Source: Rutidosis leptorrhynchoides (taxonomy: Eukaryota > Streptophyta > Magnoliopsida > Asterales > Asteraceae). From it: a stretch of 64,000 nucleotides of DNA. Position 1 is the first letter of the stretch. Each line of letters begins with the position of its first letter. Shown piece after piece: positions 48,314-62,228 of the stretch. Position numbers and translations under genes: made by a program. The notes under the pieces were generated by a model. That model ran no database searches, was not told where the DNA came from, and was given only the letters and a program-made list of their open reading frames with translations. The stretch covers positions 258,956,001-259,020,000 of the forward strand of contig NC_092341.1 in NCBI RefSeq assembly GCF_046630445.1, read 5' to 3'.

Positions 48314-49560
48314 TAATATGCGGTATGTGCGTAAGTCTTAGCTAAACTTTATTCTCCGTTGGAGATAATTCGTAGCAAGCGGGCGGTTTACGTTTATGGT
48401 TCCGGTATGCTCTCAGTAGAGTGTATAAGTGGTGTGTTGTGCCTTGATCCTATGATGCGAATCCTTGGGTGCTTAAGCATTTTGGTTGGTATCGGGTCGT
48501 TAAGCTCGTTTGAGTGAGACCCTTAAAGTCTCAATGGTGTTGTGCATGTTATTGATATGGGTGACGTTCCTAATAGAAGTACCCTATGGTGACGTTTGAT
48601 TGTCGGGCGAAGGGCATAAGACTTGGTGCAACCAAGCATTCCTTAGTATTTGGGAAATGTTTCTACCAAACCATGGAAATGGGTTTTGGTGTTCGGTCGT
48701 TAAGCGCGTGTTCGCTTTCGTGTTGAAGTTGATGAACCATGAGGTTCGTCGGGTGGATTGAAACTCTTGAAATCGAGTGTCGATCTCGATGCATGTTGGT
48801 AAAGGAGTCTACGTGACGCGACATTAGGTGCCTTTTTATACCTACTAGCGTGGTGTTCGACTCCGATTGTGTTGCGGTTACATTGTACTTAGGGTACCGA
48901 AGTGAAACCCTTAGGTTCATGAGTGATCAGGTGAAATTCGACAAACTAAAGCAATTAGATGATTGCGAGTGTATAGTTCGTGTAATTTGTGGTACACTTT
49001 TCGTTCGAAGTGTTTAAGGATAGGTTAGGATCCTTGGTATGCTCAAAGTTGGAGCAAGACATGGTGATGGGCCGTGTGAACCCAATTATTGGTAAAGTCT
49101 ACCTTTGGTAGCATTGTACGGGTGTACGAGATGCGGTTATGGAACGTAATTCCAAGTGGGGGAGTTACACTCCCGCACGAGGAGGTTTTAGTGTGAGATT
49201 TCGGACAATGCTTATGGTAGATCCAAAATTTGTGTCGGGACCTAGATTTGGTCGATTTGTGGTAGAGTACAATTTCGGTTAAATTGTACCTATGATTTTG
49301 GATTTGAATTATCACCAAGGTGGTAATGTGGTAAATCTCGTTGAGAGATAATGGACGGGTATGGCGAGCAAGGTGGAATCCCTCGGTTAAGGGATGTGCG
49401 TGGTGGATTCTCTTATAGAGAATTATTGTTTTGTGCCTATGTTCGATATAGGTGGTTCTTGCTCGATTGTGTGGAGGGTTAGTGGTATCCGTTAGGGTTC
49501 ACTATAGTGTAGCAGAGCGCGATGTTGCACTACTCGTTATTTGAGGCCAAAAGTGCGTAT
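48314..49560 (+). other. Non-coding internal region of the gag-only element
   Basis: GT-rich sequence lacking stops in no long frame; the small minus-strand ORFs at 48663-48920 and 49043-49318 show no motif. Phrases such as 'ggtcgttaagc' and 'gaaacccttaggttca' recur but do not form a regular repeat. No trace of Pol. Confidence 0.6.
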
Positions 49561-50276
49561 GTGATTGATGAAGCATGACTTTCGGGGTCCGCTGACTTCA
49601 TCATGAGATCGTTGATTGGTGAAGCATGACTTTCGGGGTCCGCTGACTTCATCATGAGATCGTTGATTGGTGAAGCATGACTTTCGGGGTCCGCTGACTT
49701 CATCATGAGATCGTTGATTGGTGAAGCGTGACTTTCGGGGTCCGCTGACTTCATCATGAGATCGTTGATTGGTGAAGCCTGACTTTCGGGGTCCACTGAC
49801 TTCATCATGAGATCGTTGATTGGTGAAGCATGACTTTTGGGGTCCGCTGACCTCATCATGAGATCGTTGATTGGTGAAGCATGACTTTCGGGGTCCGCTG
49901 ACTTCATCATGAGATCGTTGATTGGTGAAGCATCACTTTCGGGGTCCGCTGACTTCATCATGAGATCGTTGATTGGTGAAGCATGACTTTCGGGGTCCGC
50001 TGACTTCATCATGAGATCGTTGATTGGTGAAGCATGACTTTCGGGGTCCACTGACTTCATCATGAGATCGTTGATTGGTGAAGCATGACTTTCGGGGTCC
50101 GCTGACTTCATCATGGGATCGTTGATTGATGGAGCATGACCTTCGGGGTCCGCTGACTTCATCATGGGATCGTTGATTGGTGGAGCATGACCTTCGGGGT
50201 CCGCTAACTTCATCATGGGAGTAGTGATATATCGGTGAAGCATGACCGTTGACGGGGTCCGCTGACTTCATCACGT
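49561..50276. repeat. 51-bp minisatellite, about 14 units
   Basis: The unit reads roughly 'gattggtgaagcatgacttt' then 'cggggtccgctgacttcatc' then 'atgagatcgtt'. Units are very similar, with scattered substitutions; the last one has a small insertion. Because 51 is a multiple of 3, the minus strand stays open for 237 codons of a 17-residue repeat (MMKSADPESHASPINDL). I treat that ORF as a by-product. Confidence 0.95.
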
Positions 50277-50280
50277 GTTG

Positions 50281-50395
50281 AGTGATCTATCGGTTGTTTT
50301 ATACACCGATGGTGGAGTTGTAAGGACCGTGTGGTGTGATCTATCGGTTGTTTTATACACCGATGGTGGGATCATGAGGACCATGTTGTGTGATT
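50281..50395. repeat. Short direct duplication after the minisatellite
   Basis: 'gtgatctatcggttgtttta' plus 'tacaccgatggtgg' occurs twice, about 55 bp apart. Confidence 0.85.
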
Positions 50396-50918
50396 AGTGA
50401 TTGTGATAGCCGTGTTTCGCTCACATGTTGTTACGGGTGTGACAATAGTCGGTTTTGTACACCTTAGGATTAGCGTTGCCATAGTCGTTTTGGGCGCTTT
50501 TGGTATTAGCCGTTGCTTATGATGTTAGGATAGTGGCGTATTAGTTGTATTGCGCACTACAAAGGATGTTTAGTGGTAAGTGTAATCCGTAAGGATTCAT
50601 GTAATTCGATCTTCAACGTTCGAATTGTTGACTTTAGGTTGAGACTTGGTCATTTTTAGCGTTGTCCTTGGTAAAGGTACGCTAAGGAATTGATATCTTG
50701 GTACGAGATGGGTTGAGTTTTTCCCGATATGGGGACTTGAGCAGGTTTTAGTGATAGGATTGTGTTTTGATAAATCGCGGGTGACGATTTTAGTTGTTAA
50801 AGGTGATTCATTGGGAAGAATTGTCTAGGAAGGTTCGGATTGGGACTTATGATTGAGGACCGTTGAGTAGGTCCGGATTGGTTAAGTGGAGAAGATCATG
50901 AGGACGTGATCGAGTTTA
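50396..50918 (+). other. Non-coding internal region before the PPT
   Basis: GT-rich sequence with no ORF or known motif. It leads into the polypurine tract. Confidence 0.6.
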
Positions 50919-50931
50919 AGTGGGGGAGAGT
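50919..50931 (+). other. Polypurine tract of the gag-only element
   Basis: AGTGGGGGAGAGT directly before the 3' LTR, the typical plant gypsy/copia PPT form. Confidence 0.9.
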
Positions 50932-53246
<2,315 letters not shown>

Positions 53247-55482
53247 TAACAAAAGTCATCTCAACAGTCAACCTGACCCAATATGATCTTTAAATCTATA
53301 CATGTTTATTATCATAGTATAAGTCTTGATAATTGAACGAATTTATAGTTTATCAAACTTAAAATATTATTTATTTCAGGAGCTATATTATATTTGAATT
53401 ATCATGGCAATCGAAAATATTTTATTATTTCACATAGCTTTCCAATACTTGTAAAATCAGATTATAGTGTTTATAAAGCTTTAAAACATGATAAGACAGT
53501 CAACTTTCAAAATTGTTCAACAAAACGAGACGTGCTTTATATAGAAATTCATTTACTCGATTAGTAATATTTGAAAATCCAAATTATCAATCTCATAGAC
53601 AAGTTGTTTAAATATTAATTTACAGTTTCAAACACAAATTCAATTAACTTTAATCATAATTCAGTTGACCATATCTTTTAATCCGTTCATCGAAATCACG
53701 CGATTTCTAAATGAAAAGTTAATAATTTTTCGTCAGCTTTCCAAAAACATGCATATCATATACTTTATATCAGTAGCATATGTATCAAATTCGTGATTCA
53801 TCATAAACTATCTAACGACAAAATTAAAGCATACAAGCATGCATAAACATATATACTTGAGCACTAGACATGGATACACTATTAATATTTTAAAAGATAA
53901 GATATGAATGCTCACGTATCAATATTGTGATTCAATATTGCAGGAGAGTACGTAGACGCAATGGAACGAATAGATATCAGGTTGACCTCAAGAACAAGAC
54001 CCATGAATATTACCCATAACCTCCATATCCATAACCCATAATTTCCTTAGCTCTGTCCCGCTCGAAAACCCATTTTGAAAAATAAAAATAAAATTGATGC
54101 GGAGTAAATTATAGATAAAATGATACGGAGTAATATTTCTGTATTTGTGTTATATGTTTCTGCGAACTTCTCATTCATATTTATATACGTAAATTAATAA
54201 TATAATAATATAATATAATAATATAATAATTATGATAAGATAATATAATAATATAATAATAATAAACGTGTTAAATTAAAAGCCGCCATCACTTTTTATG
54301 TCGACAAACATTACGCGTTTCACGTAGATGGTACGCGATCCGCGTATGATGTCTTCTTGAAAGTTGTAGATTTATGAGTTAGGGACGTCTGGACACCGGA
54401 ATCACCCTTTTTCGAGTCAGTATGATTTAGTTATGATTTTTCTCGTGCAAGTGCGCAGGTTTAGTGATTTCCATCATTTTAACTTGTAATCTTGAGATGA
54501 AATGTTGTAGTCTTTTGGTGCTCATTAGAAACCTTTATTTTATCTTTATCTTTATTTTTATTTTCACATCATTTAAAATCCATAAAAACATTTTATAATC
54601 AAATTCTATTATATCGAAAAAAATATTTTCGTACGTTTGAAACTAAATCAATAATACTATAAGGTTTAGTTTTCCAAAACTACTTATATTCAAAATCATT
54701 TTATTAAAAGGTTTAAATAATAGAAATTGTTATATCATAAAACTTTTTCATTTAATAAAGTAAAATCATGTAATATATAAGTCATAATGGTTTCCAGTTT
54801 TTACTTACAGTTTATTCGTGAATCGTAGGGTTAAGTCCAACGGACAATTAAACGTATGAAATCGTTTTAAATCAACATATCCATTTGCTTATCTTGTCGA
54901 CATCCATTTACATTTCATGTTCTTACTATTAATTTTATGAAAGTTAAATAATTAACTTATCAAGAGTCACGAAGAAGTTATTGTAAAGCATGCATTGAAA
55001 ATTTAACAGAAATCTCCACTAACTTTTGTCTAGTTCCCGTTAATTGACGAATTTGTTCTTACTTGTAAATCACTTTACCATTTTCAGAATATTTTTAAAA
55101 AGAACAGATTTCTTAAATCACAGTGGACCTCACAACAGAGACCCGTAATCATATCACGATGTATCTGATAGTTCAATCGTTTGATATTATCATTTAATTC
55201 CGTCGATAAATATATTAAACATATATTGAAACAATTATGTTCATGTAAAGTATTATACCTCTAATACTTTGCTAACGTTTTCAATTAATGTACTATATAT
55301 TATATATACATATCTACATACACATAAATGTTCGTGAATCGTCGAGCACAGTAAAAAGGGTAATTGGTTATATGAATATAGTTCCAAAGTTTTAGAGACT
55401 CAACATTACAGACTTTGCTTATCATGTCAAAATCATACAAAGATTAAGTTTAAATTTGATCGAAAATTTTCGGGTCGTCACA

Positions 55483-56946
55483 CGTTACCAGAGGAATGGT
55501 GGTGGAGATTCAAAAAGGAACACAATTCTTTATGGGTCAAATTAATTCAAAGCATTTACGGGGCTGATGGTGGGTTAAGCGTGGCTTTTAATCCGGCTGC
55601 GAATCGCACCCGGTCCACTTGGTCATCTATTATGAAGGTCGGCATTGGTCTTAATAACTTGGATGTACCTTTTGTTCAATCTTTTAAGAAACGCATTGTT
55701 GATGGGTCTCAAACTGAATTTTGGAATGTTGCTTGGCTTGATAATTACTTGTTAAAAGATAAATATAATAGACTTTTTTGCCTTGACATGAACCAAAATG
55801 CTACCATTCGGGAACGGGTTCGTTGGGAGAATAACTGTATCTCTTTTAATTGGTGTTGGTCCTGTGACATCTCGGGGAGATTGCAAGGGGACATCACCAA
55901 TATTACTAATAGTTTATCTAGTTTTGTACCTTGTAGCTTAGGTCGTGAGGAATGGATATGGACTTTAAACCCTAATGAATCATTCTCAGTTATGCGCTTA
56001 CGAAACTTTTGACGAAAGCCTCGCTGAATTCTGGACCCTTTCCTGCTCGCACCTTACGCAACCACCTCGTTCCATTAAAGGTAGAGCTCTTTGTATGGCG
56101 GGCGAGACAACTTCGTCTTCCAACTAGGAATGAACTTGACAAGCGGGGCATGGACCTAGGGACGGTTCGATGTCCACTTTGTGATAATGATCTGGAGTCG
56201 GTGGAACACTCGCTTTTTCGGTGCAATGTCGCTTTTGAGACTTGGGTTAAGATTTACAACTGGTGGAATATTGGCCCGCTACCTTCTCTCACCATGACTG
56301 ATGCTTTCCTTGGTCATGACATTTCGTTTTGCTCACTTGTAGGCAGGCAAGTGTGGCAAGCAGTCGAATGAATTACGGGATACTTGATTTGGAAAAATAG
56401 AAATGTTTGAACCTTCACTAAGTCAAAACCAACTTGTGATCTTGTTTTCAAGGAAATACAGTTGAAGACTTTTGAATGGATCTCTAATAGAAGTAAAAAG
56501 TCATCGCTTGAATAGGACCTTTGGATCTCTAACCCACGTGCTTTCGATTCTGATGTCTTTTGCCGTTCGGGGATCGGTTAATAGCTGAATTTAGTGCACA
56601 AACTGTTTTCCATATTGGGTCGTTGGTGTGCTCACGCCTGGGAGAAATGGGCATATGGTTGGGTCACTTTGTCGCTGGAATTGTCAGCACTGTAAAACCT
56701 CATATGCCCTACTTGATATTTCAAGCCTGCTCATTCGTGGGTACTCTACGAATCACCCTTAACAGTTTGGTGGCACTATTCTCTCGTCTTCGTTTTTGTC
56801 TATTCTTCGAGTATTATTTTACATGTGTATTTTTGTTTTTTGTATTTCTTCGTGTTTCGTGTTTCTCTCATGTAATTAGGAGCATGTTTCCACTCACTGT
56901 ACATATTCGTTTTCATAATAAAATATATTACTGCTTGCCGTTAAAA
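55483..56946 (+). pseudogene. LINE segment 4: zf-RVT, C-terminus of ORF2 and 3' end
   Basis: LINE ORF2 resumes as LPEEWWWRFKK. The block up to 56012 includes WNVAWLD and the WIWTLNPNESFSV motif of the zf-RVT domain. In the next frame (56009-56371) come LKVELFVWRARQLRLPTRNEL, then RCPLCDNDLESVEHSLFRC with its zinc-binding Cys/His residues. Beyond the stop at 56369-56371, IWKNRNV and FEWISNRSKK, typical of plant LINE C-termini, can be read through stops. The 3' UTR ends 'tactgcttgccgtt' plus a short A run at about 56941-56946. Confidence 0.9.
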
Positions 56947-57319
56947 AATTTTTTTTGTATAAACTACTCTGTACAAAGTGTGACATTTGTAATGAGTATT
57001 AACTTTATATATTTTGTGATTTCCATTAATATTATCACAATGTCGTCATTCTTACTTGAACAATAAATTTATTTACTTTATTAAGTTGAGCACCGTTTCA
57101 CAAGACGTGTATATGACATACATACTACAGAGTGTATTTTCTGATAAATGTTTTTCATCTCTAAACTATTCAGTCAGTACAAATATTTTTATTTAAAGAT
57201 ACATTTTAATTAATTAATGTAGTTATTTCACAATCGTTTCAAATATCTATAATTTAAAAGTACCACTATATTACGCATTACCCATTACCAATTAAACTAA
57301 AAGAGCTCTTGATATTTGT
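56947..57319. other. AT-rich sequence after the LINE, no gene seen
   Basis: No ORF or recognisable element. Confidence 0.5.
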
Positions 57320-57364
57320 CATTTTACGAAATCAAATGATATTTTGGATATGGGTTTGAACACT

Positions 57365-57664
57365 TTTTTTTCTTGAAAGCAGTAGGATTACACATGGAGG
57401 ACTTAACCACTCACGCGTTCATCTCTCTGCAGTTGCATAACCCGCCCTCAATTGCTGCCCATGAGGAAACTCGCCCCAATCCGAAGACATGGACGGTAAA
57501 CCCCCTCCCCCACTGCCCCCGTAACGCGATGTGCGAAATGCACCCTTGAGTGGAATTCAAGGGTAAAAGGGCAAACTTATGTGTAATGTTGCACTTCACG
57601 GGAGTCGAACTCCTGACCTCTCGCTAAGAAAGGCAGATCACTACCACATGAGCTACAACGCAAG
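57365..57664 (-). mobile_element. tRNA-derived SINE, copy 1, TSD GTTTGAACACT
   Basis: 300 bp on the minus strand. The head (right end) reads TAGCTCATGTGGTAG as A box and a B box close to GAGTTCGACTCCC; the tail is an A run (T run on plus). The flanks GTTTGAACACT (57354-57364 and 57665-57675) match exactly. The 62-codon minus ORF inside it is not a gene. Confidence 0.88.
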
Positions 57665-57984
57665 GTTTGAACACTATTTCCATTTAATCATATTATTGAT
57701 TTATTATTTTTTTAAGAAATATTGAAGCAATATGACATTAATTTACTTTCATATTTTAAGCTTTTTTAACTCTTTTTTAAATTTATCTTTTTTAAATATT
57801 TTTTTGTCAGTAGCATTTTTAGTTGCATGTTATATGTTAATTATCTTTGATTATTAATTTGATACATCTCAATAAAAAAATACTATTAAAGTATTTTTTT
57901 GATCTTTTTATTTTTAATGTAATATATATGAAATTATATCATTTTACGAAATCAAATGATATTTTGGATATGTGTTTGAACACT

Positions 57985-58284
57985 TTTTTTTCTTGAAAGC
58001 AGTAGGATCACACATGGAGGACTTAACCACTCACGCGTTCATCTCTCTGCAGTTGAATAACCCGCCCCCAATTGCTGCCCATGAGGAAACTCGGCCCAAT
58101 CCGAAGACATGGACGGTAAACCCCCTCCCCCACTGCCCCCGTAACTCGATGTGCGAAAGGCACCCTTGAGTGGAATTCAAGGGTAAATGGGCAACCTTAT
58201 GTGTAATGTTGCACTTCACGGGAGTCGAACTCCTGACCTCTCGCTAAGAAAGGCAGACCACTACCACATGAGCTACAACGCAAA
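57985..58284 (-). mobile_element. tRNA-derived SINE, copy 2 (duplicated with its flanks)
   Basis: The same 300-bp SINE with the same 11-bp flanks, differing by a handful of bases from copy 1. It arose by the local tandem duplication, not by a second insertion. Confidence 0.88.
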
Positions 58285-58522
58285 GTTTGAACACTATTTC
58301 CATTTAATCATATTATTGATTTATTATTTTTTTAAGAAATATTGAAGCAATGTGACATTAATTTACTTTCATATTTTAAGCTTTTTTAATTCTTTTTTAA
58401 ATTTAGTTCCCTAAATATTTTTTTGTCAGTAGCATTTTTAGTTGCATGTTATATGTTAACTATCTTTGATTATTAATTTGATACATCTCAATAAAAAAAT
58501 ACTATTAAAGTATTTTTTTGAT

Positions 58523-58527
<5 letters not shown>

Positions 58528-58576
<49 letters not shown>
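58528..58576. repeat. (AT)n microsatellite
   Basis: An AT run directly at the end of the second duplication unit. Confidence 0.95.
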
Positions 58577-58578
<2 letters not shown>

Positions 58579-58715
58579 TATTTAATTTCTTTTAATTTAT
58601 GTTTATTACGAGTAAAATAATATAATTGCAAACATAAATCTTCGTAATAATCGTCATTAATATACATTTTCAAATTGTAAACTATTAAGATAAATATTTA
58701 ATATATATACTATCA

Positions 58716-58881
<166 letters not shown>

Positions 58882-59132
58882 GCAGGATCAATGGGGAAGT
58901 AACCAATCGGGGGGAAGTGGGGGAAACCAAATTTTTTTTTTTCGTTTTTTTGGAATTTTTTTCAGGCATCAAGATCACACGAAAATACGAACATTTAAAA
59001 CCGACACTCTGTGATGAATGTTATTATTTAGGCGAAAAAACGATCGCCAAAAGTAACATTCAAGATAATATTGATCGTGAAGAATGTTAAAGTTTTTTTT
59101 TCATGTTTCGTGAAGTAAAATTTAGCCCGATT

Positions 59133-59206
59133 TAGAGTTTAGGTTTAGGGTTTGGTGTTTTGGGTTTAGTCCCTAAACCCCAAACCCTAAACCCTAAACT
59201 CTAAAC
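59133..59206. repeat. Telomere-like inverted repeat (TTTAGGG / CCCTAAA)
   Basis: 'gatttagagtttaggtttag' plus 'ggtttgg' is followed, after a short loop, by 'ccccaaaccctaaaccctaa' plus 'actctaaacc', its near-exact reverse complement. It could form a long hairpin. More degenerate CCCTAA units lie at 59618-59695. Confidence 0.85.
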
Positions 59207-59227
59207 CGTTCGTGTTAAAAACTCAAT

Positions 59228-59258
<31 letters not shown>

Positions 59259-59602
59259 AACTCAATCCCACATAAGTGGGGTATGTGGGAGGTAAGATGT
59301 AGACAATCCTTCCCATATCCGAGAATAAAGACAAGTCATTTCTCCACCCAGAGTGAAATACTCTCAAGAGTAGAGAAAGTCATCCCTCTCTTTATTCGAA
59401 AGATAAAGAGATTGCTTCCGAGAGGACCTCCGGCCTTTACGTAGGAATTTTTTTTTAAAAAATAAAAATAATAATAGACGCCATGAAAATAGTAGAATCA
59501 AATTTTCATGGGTTTTAAATCCTACTTGAAATTTAATTTAGGCTCTAAGAGTCAGTCAAGTCGCCAATAAATCGACGATTGTTGTCGACTCAATAGAGCC
59601 GT
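59228..59602 (-). mobile_element. SINE with (TTG)n tail, 16-bp TSD GTGTTAAAAACTCAAT
   Basis: Flanked by GTGTTAAAAACTCAAT at 59212-59227 and 59603-59618. On the plus strand it starts with (CAA)n and then 'tcccacataagtggggtatg', the reverse complement of the TTG-repeat 3' end known from TS/Au-like plant SINEs. The body includes 'gatgtagacaatccttccc'. The head at the right end is less clear. It was inserted in the Micron-like MITE. Confidence 0.8.
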
Positions 59603-59896
59603 TGTGTTAAAAACTCAATCTAAATCCTAAATCTAAACCATAAAACCTAAATTTCCAAACCCTAATATCTAAACCCTAATATCTAAAACCTCAACATACG
59701 TTCGAAAAACACGATAATTGTTACATATTACTTCTTCGAACGTTTTCCCGCCAAAATAAAAAATTTTAACACAAAGTGTCTTTATTAAATGTTCATATTT
59801 TCATCCAATCTATAATGTTCGTGAACAAAGTTTTTTCAAAAAACGAAAAAAAAAAATTTGCTTCCTCCCTCATGGTAACTTCCCCCTTGATCCTAC

Positions 59897-59900
<4 letters not shown>

Positions 59901-59985
<85 letters not shown>
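59901..59985. repeat. (AT)n microsatellite, right flank of MITE
   Basis: An 85-bp AT run starting right after the MITE end. Confidence 0.95.
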
Positions 59986-59988
<3 letters not shown>

Positions 59989-60539
59989 TGAAATTTATTG
60001 TAGTAGTTAGGTTGCTTCCAACGGTTGGGCCCTAGGGGCCGCCTAGCCAACCGTCCACCTGGACGGCGTTGGCAGCGGATCACCCAGGGCTGCGTCCAAA
60101 CCATCGTCTTTTGTTTCGTGGTTTTTTGAAATATTTGTGAACGAAGATTAAAACTTTTTTTTTTTTTTTTTAGTTTGAAAGCCATGTAAATGGCTATGAA
60201 GATGGTTATCGGTGACTGTATATGTAGATGATGAAGATGGAGATAGAGATATTTAAAAATTTTATTACATTGTGGGTCTCACAAAGTTGTGGCCAAAAAT
60301 ATTCCTTTATTTTTGTATTTTATCTAATTTTTGTATTATTAATTAATTTTTAAGTTTTTAATTAAATGTATTTTAATAATTAATAATTTTTTTAATATTA
60401 TTAATAATAAAAGTAATTTTAATTTAGTTAAAATAATTAAATGTGGGTCCTAATTATTGTGAGGAAGGAGTGTCACTGTTAGGAGTGTTTAGTCCTGTGT
60501 ATAATTCTGGAAAGAAAGTGCTGATGTGGCGCTGAACTT
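59986..60539. other. Unassigned sequence with a GC-rich hairpin
   Basis: The block 60010-60110 is much more GC-rich than its surroundings and includes an imperfect hairpin (60047-60072, CCAAC.CGTCCA against TGGACGGCGTTGG). The rest is AT-rich with an oligo(T) run at about 60153-60171. It could be a non-autonomous DNA element, but I could not fix its ends. Confidence 0.4.
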
Positions 60540-60654
60540 CTAACGATCCGTCCTAATCCATCTGGACGAATACATTACACTTGATTACATCGCGAGGTAC
60601 TTGACCTCTATATGATACATTTTACAAACATTGCATTCGTTTTTAAAAAAAAAC

Positions 60655-60820
60655 TGTGATGACCCGAAAATTTCTGACCAAAGTTAAACTTTATCTTTAA
60701 ATGATTTAATGTTTCCGACACGATAAGCAAAGTCTATGAAGCTGAATCTTAAAATTTTAGAACTGTTTCATGTATTAAATTACATTTGACTGCTCTCGAC
60801 GATTCATGAACAATTATATG

Positions 60821-60856
<36 letters not shown>

Positions 60857-62228
60857 AGTAAAAACGACTTTCCTACCGTAAAATACTATTTGCTACAGTA
60901 AAATGACTTTCCTACCGTAAAACACTATTTGCTACAGTGAAACCGTATTTTGCTACAGTGAAACCGTATTTTGCTACAGTGCTACAGTGAAAACGACTTG
61001 CTACAATGATTTGCTGCAGTAAGCACTATTTGCTACAGCAAAAACCTATTTGCTACAGTAAAACACTATTTGCTACAGTAACACTATTTGCTACAGTGCA
61101 CACTATTTGATGTCGACGAACTAGCAAACAAAAACAGGATAAGGAGGCCATACGATCGCATGGCAAAAACACTGAAAACTCATGCGATCGCATTAGGTAC
61201 TGTAGCAGGCCACATACTATAAAAGCTCGACTCACTGTAGCACTCATGCGAGTTTCGGTCACGTTTTGGTGAACAACTTTATGTGCTGCTAAGGTGAGTT
61301 TCATATGATCCCTTTTACTCAATATATTTTTGGCCTGAGAATACATGCGACTGTTTATAAATACTGAAAATACTAGATTTATATGCGTGAGTTTCATTGA
61401 TCCCTTTTTAATTGCTTTTGCAATATATATTTTTAGGCTGAGAATACATGCACTTTATTTAAAACGCAATGGATACAAGTACATACTAAATTCTACACTG
61501 AGTTTGAACCGAAAATCCCTTAGCTTTGGTAACTGTTAACTGCCAGTTATAAGAACTGGTGGACGCGAGTAGTAGTATATGGATCCATAGGGCTTGATAT
61601 CCCCGTCCGAGCTAGAGCACTAGCCTTTTAATGGACGTATGCTATTTGAGAAGCGTACACGTTGGTTTGCGTGTATTATTAAAATGATTATACAAAGGGT
61701 ACAAATTATATATACGTTAAGTTTAGTTACCAGGGTGCTCAATTTTGTAGAATATTTTGATAAACGTTTCTGGATGAAACAACTGAAATCTTGTGATCCA
61801 CCTTTATACACAGATTATGCGAAACATTAAAACTATGAACTCACCAACCTTTGTGTTGACACTTGTTAGCATGTTTATTCTCAGGTTTCCTAGAAGTCTT
61901 CCGCTGTTGCTTATATGTTAGACAAGCTATGTGCATGGAGTCTTACATGACATACTTTTCAAGGAAACGTTGCATTCACCAAATTATCACCATGTATCTT
62001 ATTTTTACTGCATTGTCAACGGAAGTACTATTGTAAACTATTATTTACGGTGATTGTCTATATGTAGAAATCATCAGATGTCGAAAACCTTTGATTTAAA
62101 TATTCATTTATGGTTTGCCTTTTTAAAAGAATGCAATGTTTACAAAACGTATCATATAGAGGTCAAATACCTCGCAATGAAATCAATGAAAGACGTATTG
62201 TCCATATGGATTTGGAGCGATCGTCACA
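60655..62228 (+). mobile_element. Solo LTR (1,574 bp), TSD AAAAC
   Basis: Starts TGTGATGACCCG and ends GATCGTCACA, flanked by AAAAC (60650-60654 and 62229-62233). It is the same family as 33564-35834 but shorter. It has a GCTACAGT array (60885-61110), a palindrome pair (61148-61163 and 61181-61194) and TATAAAAG at 61218-61225. 'ccatagggcttgatatcccc' is the shared LTR block. Confidence 0.92.
60885..61110. repeat. Degenerate minisatellite with core TTTGCTACAGT
   Basis: About a dozen copies of (T)TTGCTACAGTR separated by 6-12 bp of A/C-rich spacer ('aaaacacta', 'gaaaccgta'). Spacing is irregular. It is absent from the related solo LTR at 33564. Confidence 0.85.

Larger units (their letters stand above)
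57320..58527. repeat. Tandem duplication of about 590-620 bp containing a SINE
   Basis: The segment starting 'attttacgaaatcaaatgat' at 57321 recurs at 57941 and runs to 'gatcttt' in both copies (57320-57911 and 57940-58527). Few differences are visible. The duplicated unit includes the SINE and both of its target-duplication copies, so the duplication is younger than the SINE insertion. Confidence 0.93.

Noticed and set aside
49530..50243. 237-codon minus-strand ORF of 17-residue repeats as a real gene
   Set aside because: It lies in a 51-bp minisatellite within a retroelement; unit length alone keeps the frame open. Kept only as a finding to test.
49561..50276. CRISPR-like array
   Set aside because: Units are contiguous 51-bp repeats without unique spacers, and the context is a plant LTR element.
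56560..57066. 168-codon hydrophobic ORF
   Set aside because: Covers the LINE 3' UTR and its end plus flanking DNA; not in the frame of the LINE C-terminus.
57411..58219. Small ORFs on both strands (62-65 codons), duplicated
   Set aside because: They fall inside the two SINE copies; similarity between them is due to the tandem duplication.
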